Origin: Sulfurovum sp.
GTDB lineage: Bacteria > Campylobacterota > Campylobacteria > Campylobacterales > Sulfurovaceae
Reading direction: 5' to 3'
Assembly (NCBI GenBank): GCA_030949725.1
Contig: JAUZSE010000002.1
Coordinates: forward strand, 43,576-107,575
DNA length: 64,000 nucleotides
The translations under genes were made by a program, and so were the position numbers. A model generated the notes under the pieces. That model was not told the DNA's origin and did not search any database. It saw only the letters and a program-made list of their open reading frames with translations. Positions 48,193 to 59,797 of the stretch are shown here, piece after piece (position 1 is the first letter of the stretch; each line of letters starts with the position of its first letter).

Positions 48193-49337
48193 TTTATTCC
48201 CTTTTTTAAAAAATCATGACCTGCTGTCATTTTAAAATAATCATATTCACCTTCAATTTCTGAAGACATCAAATATAAAAAATGTGCGAAATATTTATTT
48301 CTACGAATTTTTTTATAGCTTCTTTTTGAAAATAATGTATGAAAACGGGGGGATTTAAATTCAAAATTTTCTTGACAAGAACTATCAATACCACTATCAC
48401 TAAAATAATTTAAAGAAGGAAAACATGCCCCATCAATCAATGAAGCATAATCCAACAAATAAATATTTGGCTGTGCTGCTATATATTTCATCTTTTTTCT
48501 AAATAAGGTAGCCTTAGGCAGTCCACTTACCAAAGGTATACATTCACCTAAAGTTAAAACTGAAATATTTACTGTGCTGTCTATCTCTTTTAAGACCTTT
48601 GACAAGATTGAAATCATTAATATCGTTCCAATACTATGTGCAACAAACAGTACTTCATCTACTTCTTTAGACTTAACTTTATCCAAACTCTCAATAATTT
48701 TTTGGGAAAAATGCTCCATACGTTGATTGAGAAAAGGTTTTTCATCATACGTATACTTCGATGAAAAAACTAAAATACGTAAAAGCCAAAAAAGTGCCAT
48801 CTTGTCTGCTAGCAATAACAATAGATAAATCATACTATAGATCAAAAAGGAGCTAAAAAATAGACTAACCCATAAAGAGTATGTATTGTCTAAGTACTCA
48901 AATAAAAACCATCCACTCACCAATGAGAGTAACAGCATCAAAGAAATATACACAATGGGATAAAAAAGACTCACCATTTGATAGGGAAAGTCTTTACTAT
49001 ATCTACGAAATGCACCAGACAATAGATACACTTTCACATAAAAAATCAAATCAAGTATCAAAGAAAAAACATTCTTTTTCCACTCTCCACGAATGAGATC
49101 ATCCCACTCCAAAAAATGGTAATTACTTGTTGTTTCACCTTCTGTGCTAGAAGCTTTGATTTCCCAACTTTGGATATGTTTATCTGTTCGTATCTTAGAA
49201 GAAACTTTTACATTTAAAGCATTAATTTTAGATTGTAATTGAGCTTCACTTTTATATAAACCATAATAATACCTTGCACCTCGTGGATCATATCCAGAAA
49301 GATAAAAAACCTCTCTTTTTTTGACTTGATTATTCAT
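48189..49337 (-). CDS. Membrane protein with alpha/beta-hydrolase-like motif, coupled to the P450
   Basis: The 382-residue protein opens VFYLSGYDPRGARYYY, a motif I associate with an uncharacterised hydrolase-like family. Two or three transmembrane helices follow (about 118-180), then a soluble domain with AHSIG (about residue 240), a nucleophile-elbow-like motif in which Ala replaces the usual first Gly of GxSxG. Co-translation with the P450 suggests a joint pathway, perhaps on a lipid. This is inference. It is the first gene of the three-gene minus-strand unit and is divergent from bcsA. Confidence 0.65.
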   Translation of the reverse strand: MNNQVKKREVFYLSGYDPRGARYYYGLYKSEAQLQSKINALNVKVSSKIRTDKHIQSWEIKASSTEGETTSNYHFLEWDDLIRGEWKKNVFSLILDLIFYVKVYLLSGAFRRYSKDFPYQMVSLFYPIVYISLMLLLSLVSGWFLFEYLDNTYSLWVSLFFSSFLIYSMIYLLLLLADKMALFWLLRILVFSSKYTYDEKPFLNQRMEHFSQKIIESLDKVKSKEVDEVLFVAHSIGTILMISILSKVLKEIDSTVNISVLTLGECIPLVSGLPKATLFRKKMKYIAAQPNIYLLDYASLIDGACFPSLNYFSDSGIDSSCQENFEFKSPRFHTLFSKRSYKKIRRNKYFAHFLYLMSSEIEGEYDYFKMTAGHDFLKKGIK

Positions 49338-49684
49338 ATTTCTCTCAAAGTAATAGCGAACGATACGCCTTCTTAAATTTCGTACCTAAATTTTATCCAA
49401 AAACTGCCAAAATATCCCTAAAATAGTAACGCAGCATAAGTATTTCTTGATATAATATATAATTATTTTTAAAGGAATTTTTCGTTATGCATCAAAAAAT
49501 AATCATAGAAGACAATCATGGAAAATGATTAAAAGAGCTATAGATTTCAGCTATCACAATGATACATTACGATATTTCATCTACTTTTTTATACTCTTAG
49601 CACTCTATGTACTCATTAGCTCACACTACAGAATAACTACGCAGTTTTTTATTGGGTATGGTGCCATGTTGTTTATGTTTATAG

Positions 49685-50992
49685 CAACACCTTAGCCAAA
49701 AACAAAAACAAAATATAAGCCAAAGCCATGAGACAACTACTATAATTTTAAACCAAAAAAACATAAAGTTATCCCATGACAGAAATTATAACACTCTTAA
49801 GATGTATCGCACCTATAATTGCAAAAAACAAGCATAAACAACTACAAATCATCATCCAAGCCTTGCTCTCAATGCGAGGACGGATTACTATGTTAGGATT
49901 AAGTAGATGGAGTGAAAAAGGAGGGAGTTATCGAACTATCACACGCTTCTTTCATTCAAAGATAAATTGGGAAGAAATCAATTGGATGTTTATCAAAACG
50001 CATTTAACAAAAAAGGGTTCAGTCTATCTTTTGGGTGGAGATGAAGTAGTAGTAAGCAAAAGTGGGAAGCATACTTATGGGATAGATAGGTTTTATTCTT
50101 CTATCCAAAACCAAGTGATACAAAGTTTGGCATTTCTCAATCTTTCCTTGATAAGTGTAGAAACAAGAAAAGCTTATCCACTAAGTACACAACAAATAGT
50201 TCGAGAGAAAAAAGAAGGTTGTATCAAAGACAAAAGTGTAAAGAAGAGTAAGAAAAAGAAGCATGGTAAAGTTGGAAGACCTGTAGGCAGTGGGAATCAA
50301 GATAAAAAAGATATTGAACTTTCTCCCTATCTTAAATTTGTCCAGGAGTCCGTAAATAAGGCACTTAAACGGATTGACAAGCATATTGATATTGTTTATT
50401 TTGTCTTTGATGGAGCATTTGGAAATAATCCTGCTGTACAAATGGTGAGGCAATGTGGATTACATATCATTTCTAAACTTCAAAAAACTCTGCACTGCTA
50501 TTTCCTTATAGTGGAGAGTATGCAGGAAGAGGATCTCCTAGGAAATATGGAGATGCTATTGACTATGATAATCTTCCAGAACCCTATCTAAAATCAGATA
50601 CCATAGACGAAGATAAGAATATCCAAACAAGAATTTATCAAATGGAAATGCTACATCGTAAGTTTGCAGATAGGCTCAATGTTGTAATTATTCAAAAGAT
50701 AAATTTAAGCACAGGTAAAATTGCTCATGTAAATCTCTTCTCTACAGATTTGACATTAGACTATAAAAAGATTGTTGATTACTATTCACTTCGTTTTCAG
50801 ATTGAATTTGTCTTCCGAGATGCCAAACAATATTGGGGAATGGAGGATTTTATGAATATTAAAAAACACCTATCCATAATTGGGCAAATCTCTCTACTTT
50901 TATGGTCAATTTCTCTCATGGATTACGCCAAAACTCTACTATGAAAGAGATGAGTATTCTTGACCTAAAAGCCCACTACCATGGGCTTAAAT
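49685..50992 (+). mobile_element. IS4-type insertion sequence, right end missing (IS-A copy 2)
   Basis: The left inverted repeat CAACACCTTAGCC is intact, but similarity to the complete copy at 13685 stops at 50992. The last roughly 140 bases, including the transposase C terminus and the right repeat, are absent. The element splits bcsA and, without its right end, should be immobile. Confidence 0.88.
49776..50992 (+). pseudogene. IS4-type transposase, frameshifted and truncated
   Basis: It matches the transposase at 13776, including GGDEVV, VFDGAFG and the [15 protein letters not shown] signature. One A is missing in the run near 50487 (six instead of seven), and a second shift follows near 50865. 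The C-terminal 40 residues are lost with the element's right end. The first 85 coding bases and a block near 50640-50720 differ clearly from copy 1, while the rest is nearly identical. Confidence 0.85.
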
Positions 50993-53089
50993 TATATATG
51001 TTGTTTATGTTTATAGTCATGCGATTTAAAAATATCCACCCAGCTGTTACTCTTTTTACTAAGCTTTTAGGTACAGTTGTTGTGCTTCGCTATCTATATT
51101 GGCGTACTTTTTATTCCTTGAGCTATGATGGATTTTTCGATTTTATAGGTGCTGTATTACTTTATTCTGCTGAAGTATTTGCTGTTACGATTTATCTGCT
51201 AGGTATATTTACTTCACTCTCACTTCTAAATAGAAAACCTATTGATCTCTCTGAGTATGATGAAGAGAAATATCCAACGGTTGATGTCTTGATACCTACC
51301 TATAATGAACCACAAAAGATTATAGAAAATACTGTATTGGCTGCTTTAGATTTAGAGTATCCTAAGGATAAATATACTGTGTACCTTCTTGATGATGGGG
51401 GAACAGATCAAAAATGTAATGATAAAAACCCAATAAAATCCGAAGAAGCAAAACAGAGACGCAAAGATTTACAAAAGTTTTGTAAAGCAGTCGGTGCTAC
51501 TTATCTAACTAGAGAACGGAATGAAGATGCAAAAGCAGGTAATCTAAATTCTGCACTAGACCATGTTATTGGGGATCTAATACTAATACTTGATACTGAT
51601 CATATACCAGCTAGACAGTTTTTACAACGAACTGTAGGATGGTTTCTAAAAGATGAAAAGATGTTTTTAGTGCAGACCCCCCATGCCTTTTATAATGCAG
51701 ACCCTATAGAGAAAAATCTTGCTATGACAGGCGTTTCTATATCTGAAAATGATATGTTTTACAAATATATTCAAAAGGGTCACGATTTTTGGGAGAGTTC
51801 ATTTTTTTGTGGCTCAGCTGCGGTATTGAGGCGTAAGTATATTGATGAAGTTGGTGGCATAGCTGGAGAGACGATCACAGAAGATGCTGAAACTGCTATC
51901 AAGCTTCATGATAAGGGATATAAGAGTGCTTATATCGATGAACCCATGGTTCGAGGGCTCCAAGCTGAAAGTTTTGCATCTCTCGTCATCCAAAGGGTTC
52001 GTTGGACACAGGGGATGGTTCAAATATTTTTACTCAAAAACCCTTTTCTCTCTAAAAACCTCAAATGGTATCAAAAACTCAGCTATACAAGTGCTAGCTT
52101 TTTCTGGTTTTTTGCCTATTCTCGTATCATATTTTTGTTGGCACCTCTCCTTTTTCTCTTCTTTGGTTTAAGAATTTATACTGCAAATGGGGTGGAAATG
52201 CTTGCGTATGTCGTACCACATATATACATGGCTATCTTGATGTCATTTTTTATTTATGGAAAAGTACGCAATCCATTTTTTAGTGAACTCTATGAGAGTG
52301 TTTTGTCTTTTTTTACACTTCCTGCCATCGTCTCTACTCTTTGGAACCCTCGTCATCCTACATTTAATGTTACACCAAAAGGGGAAGAACTTACAGAAGA
52401 CTATGTCTCTGAATTGGGTATTGTATTTGTAGTAGTGTGTGGTATGATTGTGCTTGGATTTATAGCAGCAATCTATAGACTTATATATTATCCATTTGAG
52501 TATGAAATTATTTTAGCTACAACAGCATGGAATCTTTTGAATTTTATATTGATTTTGGCGGCGATAGGGGTAAGTAGCGAGAAAAAAGAGTTACGAGGCA
52601 ATATTAGAATTCCACTCGATAGAGAAGTATCTGTTTTCGTCGATGGGATACAATTTGCTGGGACGGTTATGGATATTAGTGAAGATGGTATCAGAATTTT
52701 ACCTTTAGATGATGATTTTACAGAAAAGCTTTTGAAAGAGTCTGGGCATATTGATATAGAGATACATGATATTGAGGGGAAACCTTTTAGTGTAGCTGCA
52801 GATTTTTTACGATCATTTGGCTTTGGAAGCAATTATATTTTTATTTATCAAGATATTTATCATAATATAAAGATTCGCCAACAACTTATACATCTTGTCT
52901 ATGGAAATACAACAAATTGGAAACACTATGAAGATCAAAAACCCATTATGAGACCCATGTAGAGTTTTATATATATAATAAAACATAGTATACAAAATGC
53001 AATGTTCAAAGAATCATTTGCTTTGACTTATAAGTTCTTCAAACACAAAATCAAATCAAAAGGTTAGAAATGAAATATTTTATATACAA

Positions 53090-54583
53090 GAGCCACTTGC
53101 AAATTCAATCCCAGTCACCAAAATAAATCTACCTTATCGAAATTTTCAAGATTTAAAAAAATGTGAACAACTATTTTCATCATTTTAGAAAAATATCACC
53201 CAATTCTCTAAATATGTGAATAACTATTGCGTGCTTTATGCTTTCTCATCTATATTTTGAACTATTTCCTCCCTTTTTTTAGTTTATGTTACTAACTTCA
53301 AACTTTGATGAATACAAACAGATAAAACACCAAATGCTAATACGGAAGCTACTTTATCTGCTCCTTGATAATATATTGTATTGCATCCAAAGTCATCTTT
53401 TAGATATTTATTGACTCTCTCAACCATACTTCTTTGGTTATAGTGGTGAATGTCTGATGATTGTTCCAAGTTCAACCATTTGAACTTTATTTTCTCTTCT
53501 TTGATTAGTAAGATTTTCTCTTTTAATGCTTTAGAGTTTTTTGGATTAATATCTATAATCGGTCTATGCTTAAGTTTGATTGAAAACTCTCTGATAATGT
53601 CAGCATCATATCCTGCATCTTGAAGGTCAAATAGGTAGTTTATTCTATTGCTTGTCTCTAGCATTAGAGGTAAGGCTACTGAACTATCGTGTACATTTGC
53701 ACCCGAGTAGAAAGCTGTTATTGGGATATCTCCATCTACTGCTGATATATGTAGTTTACCACCTATCCAAACCTCTCTATTGCCTTTGGAGTTCTGTTTT
53801 ACTCCTACACCACAGTTCGTTGATACAAGAGTAAGCATCTCTTCTACTGTTTGCATCTCTTTTGTTGTTCTAATATCTTAGGTTTGATTGCTTCTCTTAC
53901 TTCACCTTTTTAGGTCTTCCAGGTTTGTGCTTGGGCTTCTCTTTCTCTTTTTCTACTTTGATAGGTTTTTCTCTCAGTGAGTACCTTTGTGGCATCTGTT
54001 GCGTTATATAGAAATATTACATCTGAGAGGTACTTCGCTACGAACTGCTCTTGAGTCTTTTGTGCTATTTGCAAATCAGTGAACTCTTTAAATACCCTAG
54101 AAAATTTAGCTTCACTTGGAATCTTATTGGAGTATTCCCAACCACATAACATTCTAAGAGTTCTATCAACACGAAGCCTATCTATTAAATCTCTTGTTGT
54201 TTGTATATTGTAAACTGACTTTGCTATAAATGCTCTTGCCATCTCTTCTCTATCTTTAGGAGTATTTGTGATAGTTACAACAGTGATATTTTGTTCTATT
54301 TCGGCGAAGTCTAATATACTAATGAGTTTTTGTTCTTTAGTACTTAGCTCTTCTAGTCTTAATTCCTCTTTTATAGCAGGGAAGAGAGTTTTTTCTAACT
54401 TCAAAACTTTATTCCACATTTTAGATAAACTTGGTATAATATTCTTCATCAAAAAGTCCTTTTGGTTTTATTTATTTTTAGTTTTTATGATAATGAATTA
54501 TACAACAAATGAAGTTATTTGGGGCTTTTTGAAACTTTAATTTAGCTTTAATTGTGGGTTTTTGGGTAATCTGCAAGTGGCTC
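53090..54583 (-). mobile_element. DDE insertion sequence (IS-B copy 1) in the bcsB signal-peptide region
   Basis: The 1,494-base element is bounded by inverted repeats GAGCCACTTGCA(A/G)ATT, with target duplication ACAA at 53086-53089 and 54584-54587. It carries one minus-strand transposase. It cuts bcsB after the seventh codon. An inverted copy of identical length lies at 58304. Confidence 0.92.
53284..54452 (-). pseudogene. IS5/IS1182-like transposase (frameshifted)
   Basis: The N-terminal part (from 54452) has the helical DUF772-like domain (RLRVDRTLRMLCGWEYSNKIPSEAKFSRVF). The C-terminal part (from 53856) is a DDE_Tnp_1 domain with GGKLHISAVDGDIPI, DAGYDADIIRE and an exact Y-2-R-3-E-6-K signature (HYNQRSMVERVNKYLK). 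A stop at 53910 separates them. The linker PKHKPGRPKK is readable only in another frame. Copy 2 shares this defect; copy 1 also lacks one A near 53862. Confidence 0.82.
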
Positions 54584-55153
54584 ACAAATTTATACTATTT
54601 TTTAGTATTATTATAACACTTGAGGCATCCACCTATAAGGCAATTGAGAAATTTGACAACGGTGATGGTACAGAACGGATCAGAATCTACTTGAACTATA
54701 ACAATCAGCATCTCCATACCAAAAGGCTAGGTGGTGATGATGGGCGGTTCAACATTAACCTCCCTATCCCTGACAAGTGGGAGCTTCTGGATGTCTCTGG
54801 CTATATCAAATATACCTCTTCTTTGTTAATGCTTGATGATCACTCATCTGCTACGATTCTTTTAAATGATATTGTTATCGATCAGTTCAAACTTTTTGAA
54901 CGGATAAAAACAGGTATTATCTTTAAAGTTGATCCGCTTCTTTTTGGTAGATACAATAAATTCACTTTTCAAGCTATACAGCACTATACATTACAATGTG
55001 AAGACCCGTCATCTAATCAACTTTGGACAGATATTGATCTCAAAGAGAGCTATATTGATTTTCTCGTTCGTCCCAAACCCATAGATGAAAAGATGGCATC
55101 CTTTGATACGAGAATTTTTGATAAGAAACAGTATAGAACCACCCCCATGAACT

Positions 55154-56426
55154 TAGGTCATTTTCATACAATATAAACCCAACTATGTAACTAATCTACC
55201 CAGAAAGTGAGGGTTATTCCCACAACTTTTAAAAATACCCGACATATTGAGGCTTTTATTGTCAGGTTTATGCTTGTTTAGGTGAAGTTGTATGCAATTA
55301 ATGACAAAACTCCTAAGAATAGCTAATCCAAAAGGATTGACTGATATTTTACAATCGTCCTCTTTGGTTAATCTGTCTTTATAATAATGGTAAGTTTCAC
55401 AACGCCAATGGTCTTTGATACCTGCTTTAAAGTAGGTAGCACTTTCTAAAAATTTGCAATTAAATATTGCTCTTTTACTTTTATTTTACCCTCATTGTCA
55501 CTTATATATTTTACCTGTTTAATGATTGATTTTATATGCCTAAAAGAGCTATTATCTATCAGTGATTCATCATTTTTTGAACTCAAAACGAAAGTCTCTC
55601 TTTTTACCCATTTATTCCCTTCAATAGACTCTCTTTTATCTTTCTCTTCTAAGATAGTATTATTCTCTTTTACAGATTCCTCTTCAAAGGCTTGACGCAC
55701 CTGTTTAAGTAATGTTTTTTGGTTACCTTTGACTTTGGCTAAATACCTTTTTCCTTTAGCCTCAATCCCATTTAGGCTCTCTACTTGGGTATTAAGTGCA
55801 TCAAAGGTATATAGAAATGGTTTATCTGAAAACTCCATCTCTAATACCTCTTTGAAACTCGGGTATCTCGGACTTCTTAGCTCCTAACTCTCTATGGGCA
55901 ATCACAATTTTAGATGCTGTTTCCACTACATTTAGCATACCTACATTCCGTTTAACAGTATATTTCCCCTTGCGTCCACTTCCATTCATTGTCTTTCCAT
56001 CTACGGCTAATTGTGTCTTCTCATTGAATTCAACTTTAGGTATGAAATACGCTCTAAACATCTCTTCTAAGATAGTAGAATCTATGTTTATTATCATTCT
56101 TCTTATTGTTGAATATGAAGGTATTTTAAGCTCTTCATTTTCTTTTCCAATCAGCCTTTTAAAGTACTTTTCATTGAAGTTTACCTCTAGCCAATTATGT
56201 TTATCTTTTATTTCAATATTTCCTACAAACATACTACATAAAACACCAAATAATACATCTCTTTGGTCATATTCTATCTTCTCTTTTGTTACTCTATAAT
56301 CTGGCAATTTTTCTAATATCTCTAGGGTCATTTCTATATTTATTAATTCTTTAATTTCTATTTTCATAGATTATTTTAAACATTTATTCGCTTTGTTCTT
56401 GCTTGGAATTGTATGAAAATGACCTA
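55154..56426 (-). mobile_element. ISAs1-family insertion sequence (copy 1) inside bcsB
   Basis: The 1,273-base element has terminal repeats TAGGTCATTTTCATACAAT, flanked by the 10-base duplication CCCATGAACT (55144-55153 and 56427-56436). A duplication of this size fits the ISAs1 family. Precise removal restores the bcsB frame. An inverted second copy begins at 62731. Confidence 0.92.
55191..56367 (-). pseudogene. ISAs1-family transposase (frameshifted)
   Basis: The full-length form would be about 391 residues: an N-terminal helical part (LPDYRVTKEKIEYDQRDVLFGVLCSMFVG), a catalytic core (AVDGKTMNGSGRKG, TFDALNTQVESLNGIEAKGKRYLAKVKGNQK) and a C-terminal part (DHWRCETYHYYKDRL). There is an extra base near 55855 and a missing T in a T run near 55447, both judged against copy 2. 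Copy 2 lacks these but has its own shift. Confidence 0.85.
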
Positions 56427-58303
56427 CCCATGAACTATGTGATAAACAATACAGACGATACAGTACTCAAAAATTATTCACTCTTTACAGCTGTTGCATC
56501 TACGCATTTGAAATATAAAATAGAACGCATCGCTGTATCTTCTGATATAAGCAAAACGATGCACAATATTATCATCGCACCCAAAAAGGAAGCAAGAAAA
56601 GTACTCAAAGCATTGGATGGATACTATCTTTTTGACCAGAAGCCTTCTTATGCTCTTCATTTTAATTCAGAATCTTGCAATAAATCTACAGATAATTTCT
56701 CTCTCAAAAAAGATGAGAACAGTTCAAGCTCTTATGCCCATTTCAATGGAGGATTTATTAAGATTCCCAAGAATAGTACAGTAGAAAAAAATACTATTGC
56801 AATGTGGATTCGTTCTGATATTCAAGAGGGAGAGAAGTTCCTTTTTGGTACAAAAGACTATGCACTTATGCTCTCAGAAAGTAGCATAGGATTCTCTAGT
56901 GCTACAGATAACCTTTTTGGTACAAATATTGCGTTAGAAGATAATAAGTGGCACTATCTTGTAGCTACCTTCTCCAAAAATGGTCTCAATAGCAATACAT
57001 TATTTGTAGATGGTCAAGAGTTACAACTTGAACAGTTAAGAGGGCTGACTACTGAAGTAGATACGGAGTTAGAGACATATTTCTATATAGCATCACGCTC
57101 CAATGATGATACTCAAGCTTTTCATGGTGACATAAATCACTTGTATCATTTTAATAATCTTTTAACTAATAGCTTTGCTCAAAAACTCTATAGGACTGCA
57201 TCTTTACATCGTAAAAAAAGAATGAGTGGAACGCTTTTTATTGATGAAAAAATTTCGCATGATATCAATATTATCCAAAATCCTTTTCATATAGAAAATG
57301 CTATTGTTGTAATAGCTCCAAAAAACGCAGATAAAATAGAACAGTGCATCACGGCACTCTATAAAACCGATCTCATACTATATAAGCAAATAGGATTAGA
57401 TATAAACAAAAGTACCATCCCACCGCCTGCACAACCCTATACTGCAAAAAGGTTTCTTCCCTTAGATCAAAAGATTTACTTCAAAGAACTTGGCTATAGC
57501 ACGACACTACTCAAAGGACAATATCCATCAAAAGTAGTTTTGGATTTCAAAGTCTATCCTGATAATTTTTTTGATAGTAGTGATCAGATGAAATTAAGCC
57601 TTCATACTGTTTTCCCTACTGTTGTGCGTGATGATTCTGTCGTCAATATCTATCTCAACCAAAAATTTGCAAAACAGATTGATATCGTAAGGAGTGCTGA
57701 GGAAAGTGAAAGCAAAATAGATATAGAAAACCTTTTCGATTGGGATTCGCTTATGGATATGCCTGCGTATCTTGTTGGACAAGGATACAATAGGCTTTCT
57801 ATTGATTTTTCACTCATTCCTAAGAAAGAGAATTTTTGTGAAGTATTCAATACTGAAAATCTTGTAGCTACACTCCTAGATGACTCTTACCTTATCTTGC
57901 CTAAGGCTGAAAGATGGATTGAACTTCCTTACTTGCAATTGATTCCAAATTCATCTTACCCTTATTCTATCTATCCAGATCTCCAAGAAACGACGATTTT
58001 ACTAACAAACAAATCACTCTCGACTATTGCAGCTTCGATGAATTTTATCTTTTATCTAACACAGCAGATTGACTCATATCCTTACTATCTTAACATAACT
58101 AATAAAGTAAATAGTAAGACCAAGGTATCTCATATCATAGCATTTGGAACAGTCAAAGATAAACTAATGCAAGATTTAAGTCAAGATGCCCCTCTTGTAA
58201 TCAATGAGGATATCGCAGGCAGAACATATCCATTTATTGAAAAATTTGTTGCATATAAGAATATTTTGGATGAAGAGAGAACCCAAAAATATTCTTTTAG
58301 AAA

Positions 58304-59797
58304 GAGCCACTTGCAGATTACCCAAAAACCCACAATTAAAGCTAAATTAAAGTTTCAAAAAGCCCCAAATAACTTCATTTGTTGTATAATTCATTATCAT
58401 AAAAACTAAAAATAAATAAAACCAAAAGGACTTTTTGATGAAGAATATTATACCAAGTTTATCTAAAATGTGGAATAAAGTTTTGAAGTTAGAAAAACTC
58501 TCTTCCCCGCTCTCAAAGAGGAATTAAGACTAGAAGAGCTAAGTACTAAAGAACAAAAACTCATTAGTATATTAGACTTCGCCGAAATAGAACAAAATAT
58601 CACTGTTGTAACTATCACAAATACTCCTAAAGATAGAGAAGAGATGGCAAGAGCATTTATAGCAAAGTCAGTTTACAATATACAAACAACAAGAGATTTA
58701 ATAGATAGGCTTCGTGTTGATAGAACTCTTAGAATGTTATGTGGTTGGGAATACTCCAATAAGATTCCAAGTGAAGCTAAATTTTCTAGGGTATTTAAAG
58801 AGTTCACTGATTTGCAAATAGCACAAAAGACTCAAGAGCAGTTCGTAGCGAAGTACCTCTCAGATGTAATATTTCTATATAACGCAACAGATGCCACAAA
58901 GGTACTCACTGAGAGAAAAACCTATCAAAGTAGAAAAAGAGAAAGAGAAGCCCAAGCACAAACCTGGAAGACCTAAAAAGGTGAAGTAAGAGAAGCAATC
59001 AAACCTAAGATATTAGAACAACAAAAAGAGATGCAAACAGTAGAAGAGATGCTTACTCTTGTATCAACGAACTGTGGTGTAGGAGTAAAACAGAACTCCA
59101 AAGGCAATAGAGAGGTTTGGATAGGTGGTAAACTACATATATCAGCAGTAGATGGAGATATCCCAATAACAGCTTTCTACTCGAGTGCAAATGTACACGA
59201 TAGTTCAGTAGCCTTACCTCTAATGCTAGAGACAAGCAATAGAATAAACTACCTATTTGACCTTCAAGATGCAGGATATGATGCTGACATTATCAGAGAG
59301 TTTTCAATCAAACTTAAGCATAGACCGATTATAGATATTAATCCAAAAACTCTAAAGCATTAAAAGAGAAAATCTTACTAATCAAAGAAGAGAAAATAAA
59401 GTTCAAATGGTTGAACTTGGAACAATCATCAGACATTCACCACTATAACCAAAGAAGTATGGTTGAGAGAGTCAATAAATATCTAAAAGATGACTTTGGA
59501 TGCAATACAATATATTATCAAGGAGCAGATAAAGTAGCTTCCGTATTAGCATTTGGTGTTTTATCTGTTTGTATTCATCAAAGTTTGAAGTTAGTAACAT
59601 AAACTAAAAAAAGGGATGAAATAGTTCAAAATATAGATGAGAAAGCATAAAGCACGCAATAGTTATTCACATATTTAGAGAATTGGGTGATATTTTTCTA
59701 AAATGATGAAAATAGTTGTTCACATTTTTTTTAAATCTTGAAAATTTCGATAAGGTAGATTTATTTTGGTGACTGGGATTGAATTTGCAAGTGGCTC
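58304..59797 (+). mobile_element. DDE insertion sequence (IS-B copy 2) near the 3' end of bcsB
   Basis: The 1,494-base element has the same GAGCCACTTGCA ends as copy 1, flanked by duplication GAAA (58300-58303 and 59798-59801). It lies in inverted orientation to copy 1. Both copies keep their own matching duplications, so the 3.7 kb between them has not been inverted by recombination between them. Confidence 0.92.
58438..59602 (+). pseudogene. IS5/IS1182-like transposase (frameshifted)
   Basis: Nearly identical to the protein encoded at 53284-54452. It lacks one A in the run near 58494 (which removes the normal N terminus), shares the stop after AQTWKT at 58974-58976 with copy 1, and lacks one base near 59349 (NPKTLKH). 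The DDE_Tnp_1 domain and Y-2-R-3-E-6-K signature are otherwise intact. Confidence 0.82.

Larger units (their letters stand above)
49666..51016 (+). repeat. 19-base direct repeat flanking the truncated IS in bcsA
   Basis: ATGTTGTTTATGTTTATAG occurs at 49666-49684 and 50998-51016, immediately outside the IS remnant (five filler bases, TATAT, on the right). The copy of the same element in dam made only a 6-base duplication, so the extra 13 bases need another explanation, such as templated repair or misassembly. Confidence 0.85.
49525..52962 (+). pseudogene. bcsA: Cellulose synthase catalytic subunit, interrupted by an IS
   Basis: Joining 49525-49684 to 51017-52962 gives one frame of 702 codons, reading GAMLFMFIVMRFKNIHP across the break. 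BcsA polymerises UDP-glucose and exports the chain. All GT2 motifs are present: DDGGTD (about residue 177), DTDH (245), FFCGS, TED (339) and QRVRW (377). They are followed by transmembrane helices and a PilZ domain with RxxxR (RGNIR, about 579) and DISEDG, the cyclic-di-GMP site. A start at 49487 with AAAGGA upstream would fit if one A is missing nearby. The fragment after the IS has an in-frame ATG at 50998 but lacks the first helix. Confidence 0.92.

Noticed and set aside
53090..59797. Composite transposon formed by the inverted IS-B copies
   Set aside because: Each copy has its own 4-base target duplication and the intervening DNA is native bcsB, so these are independent insertions.
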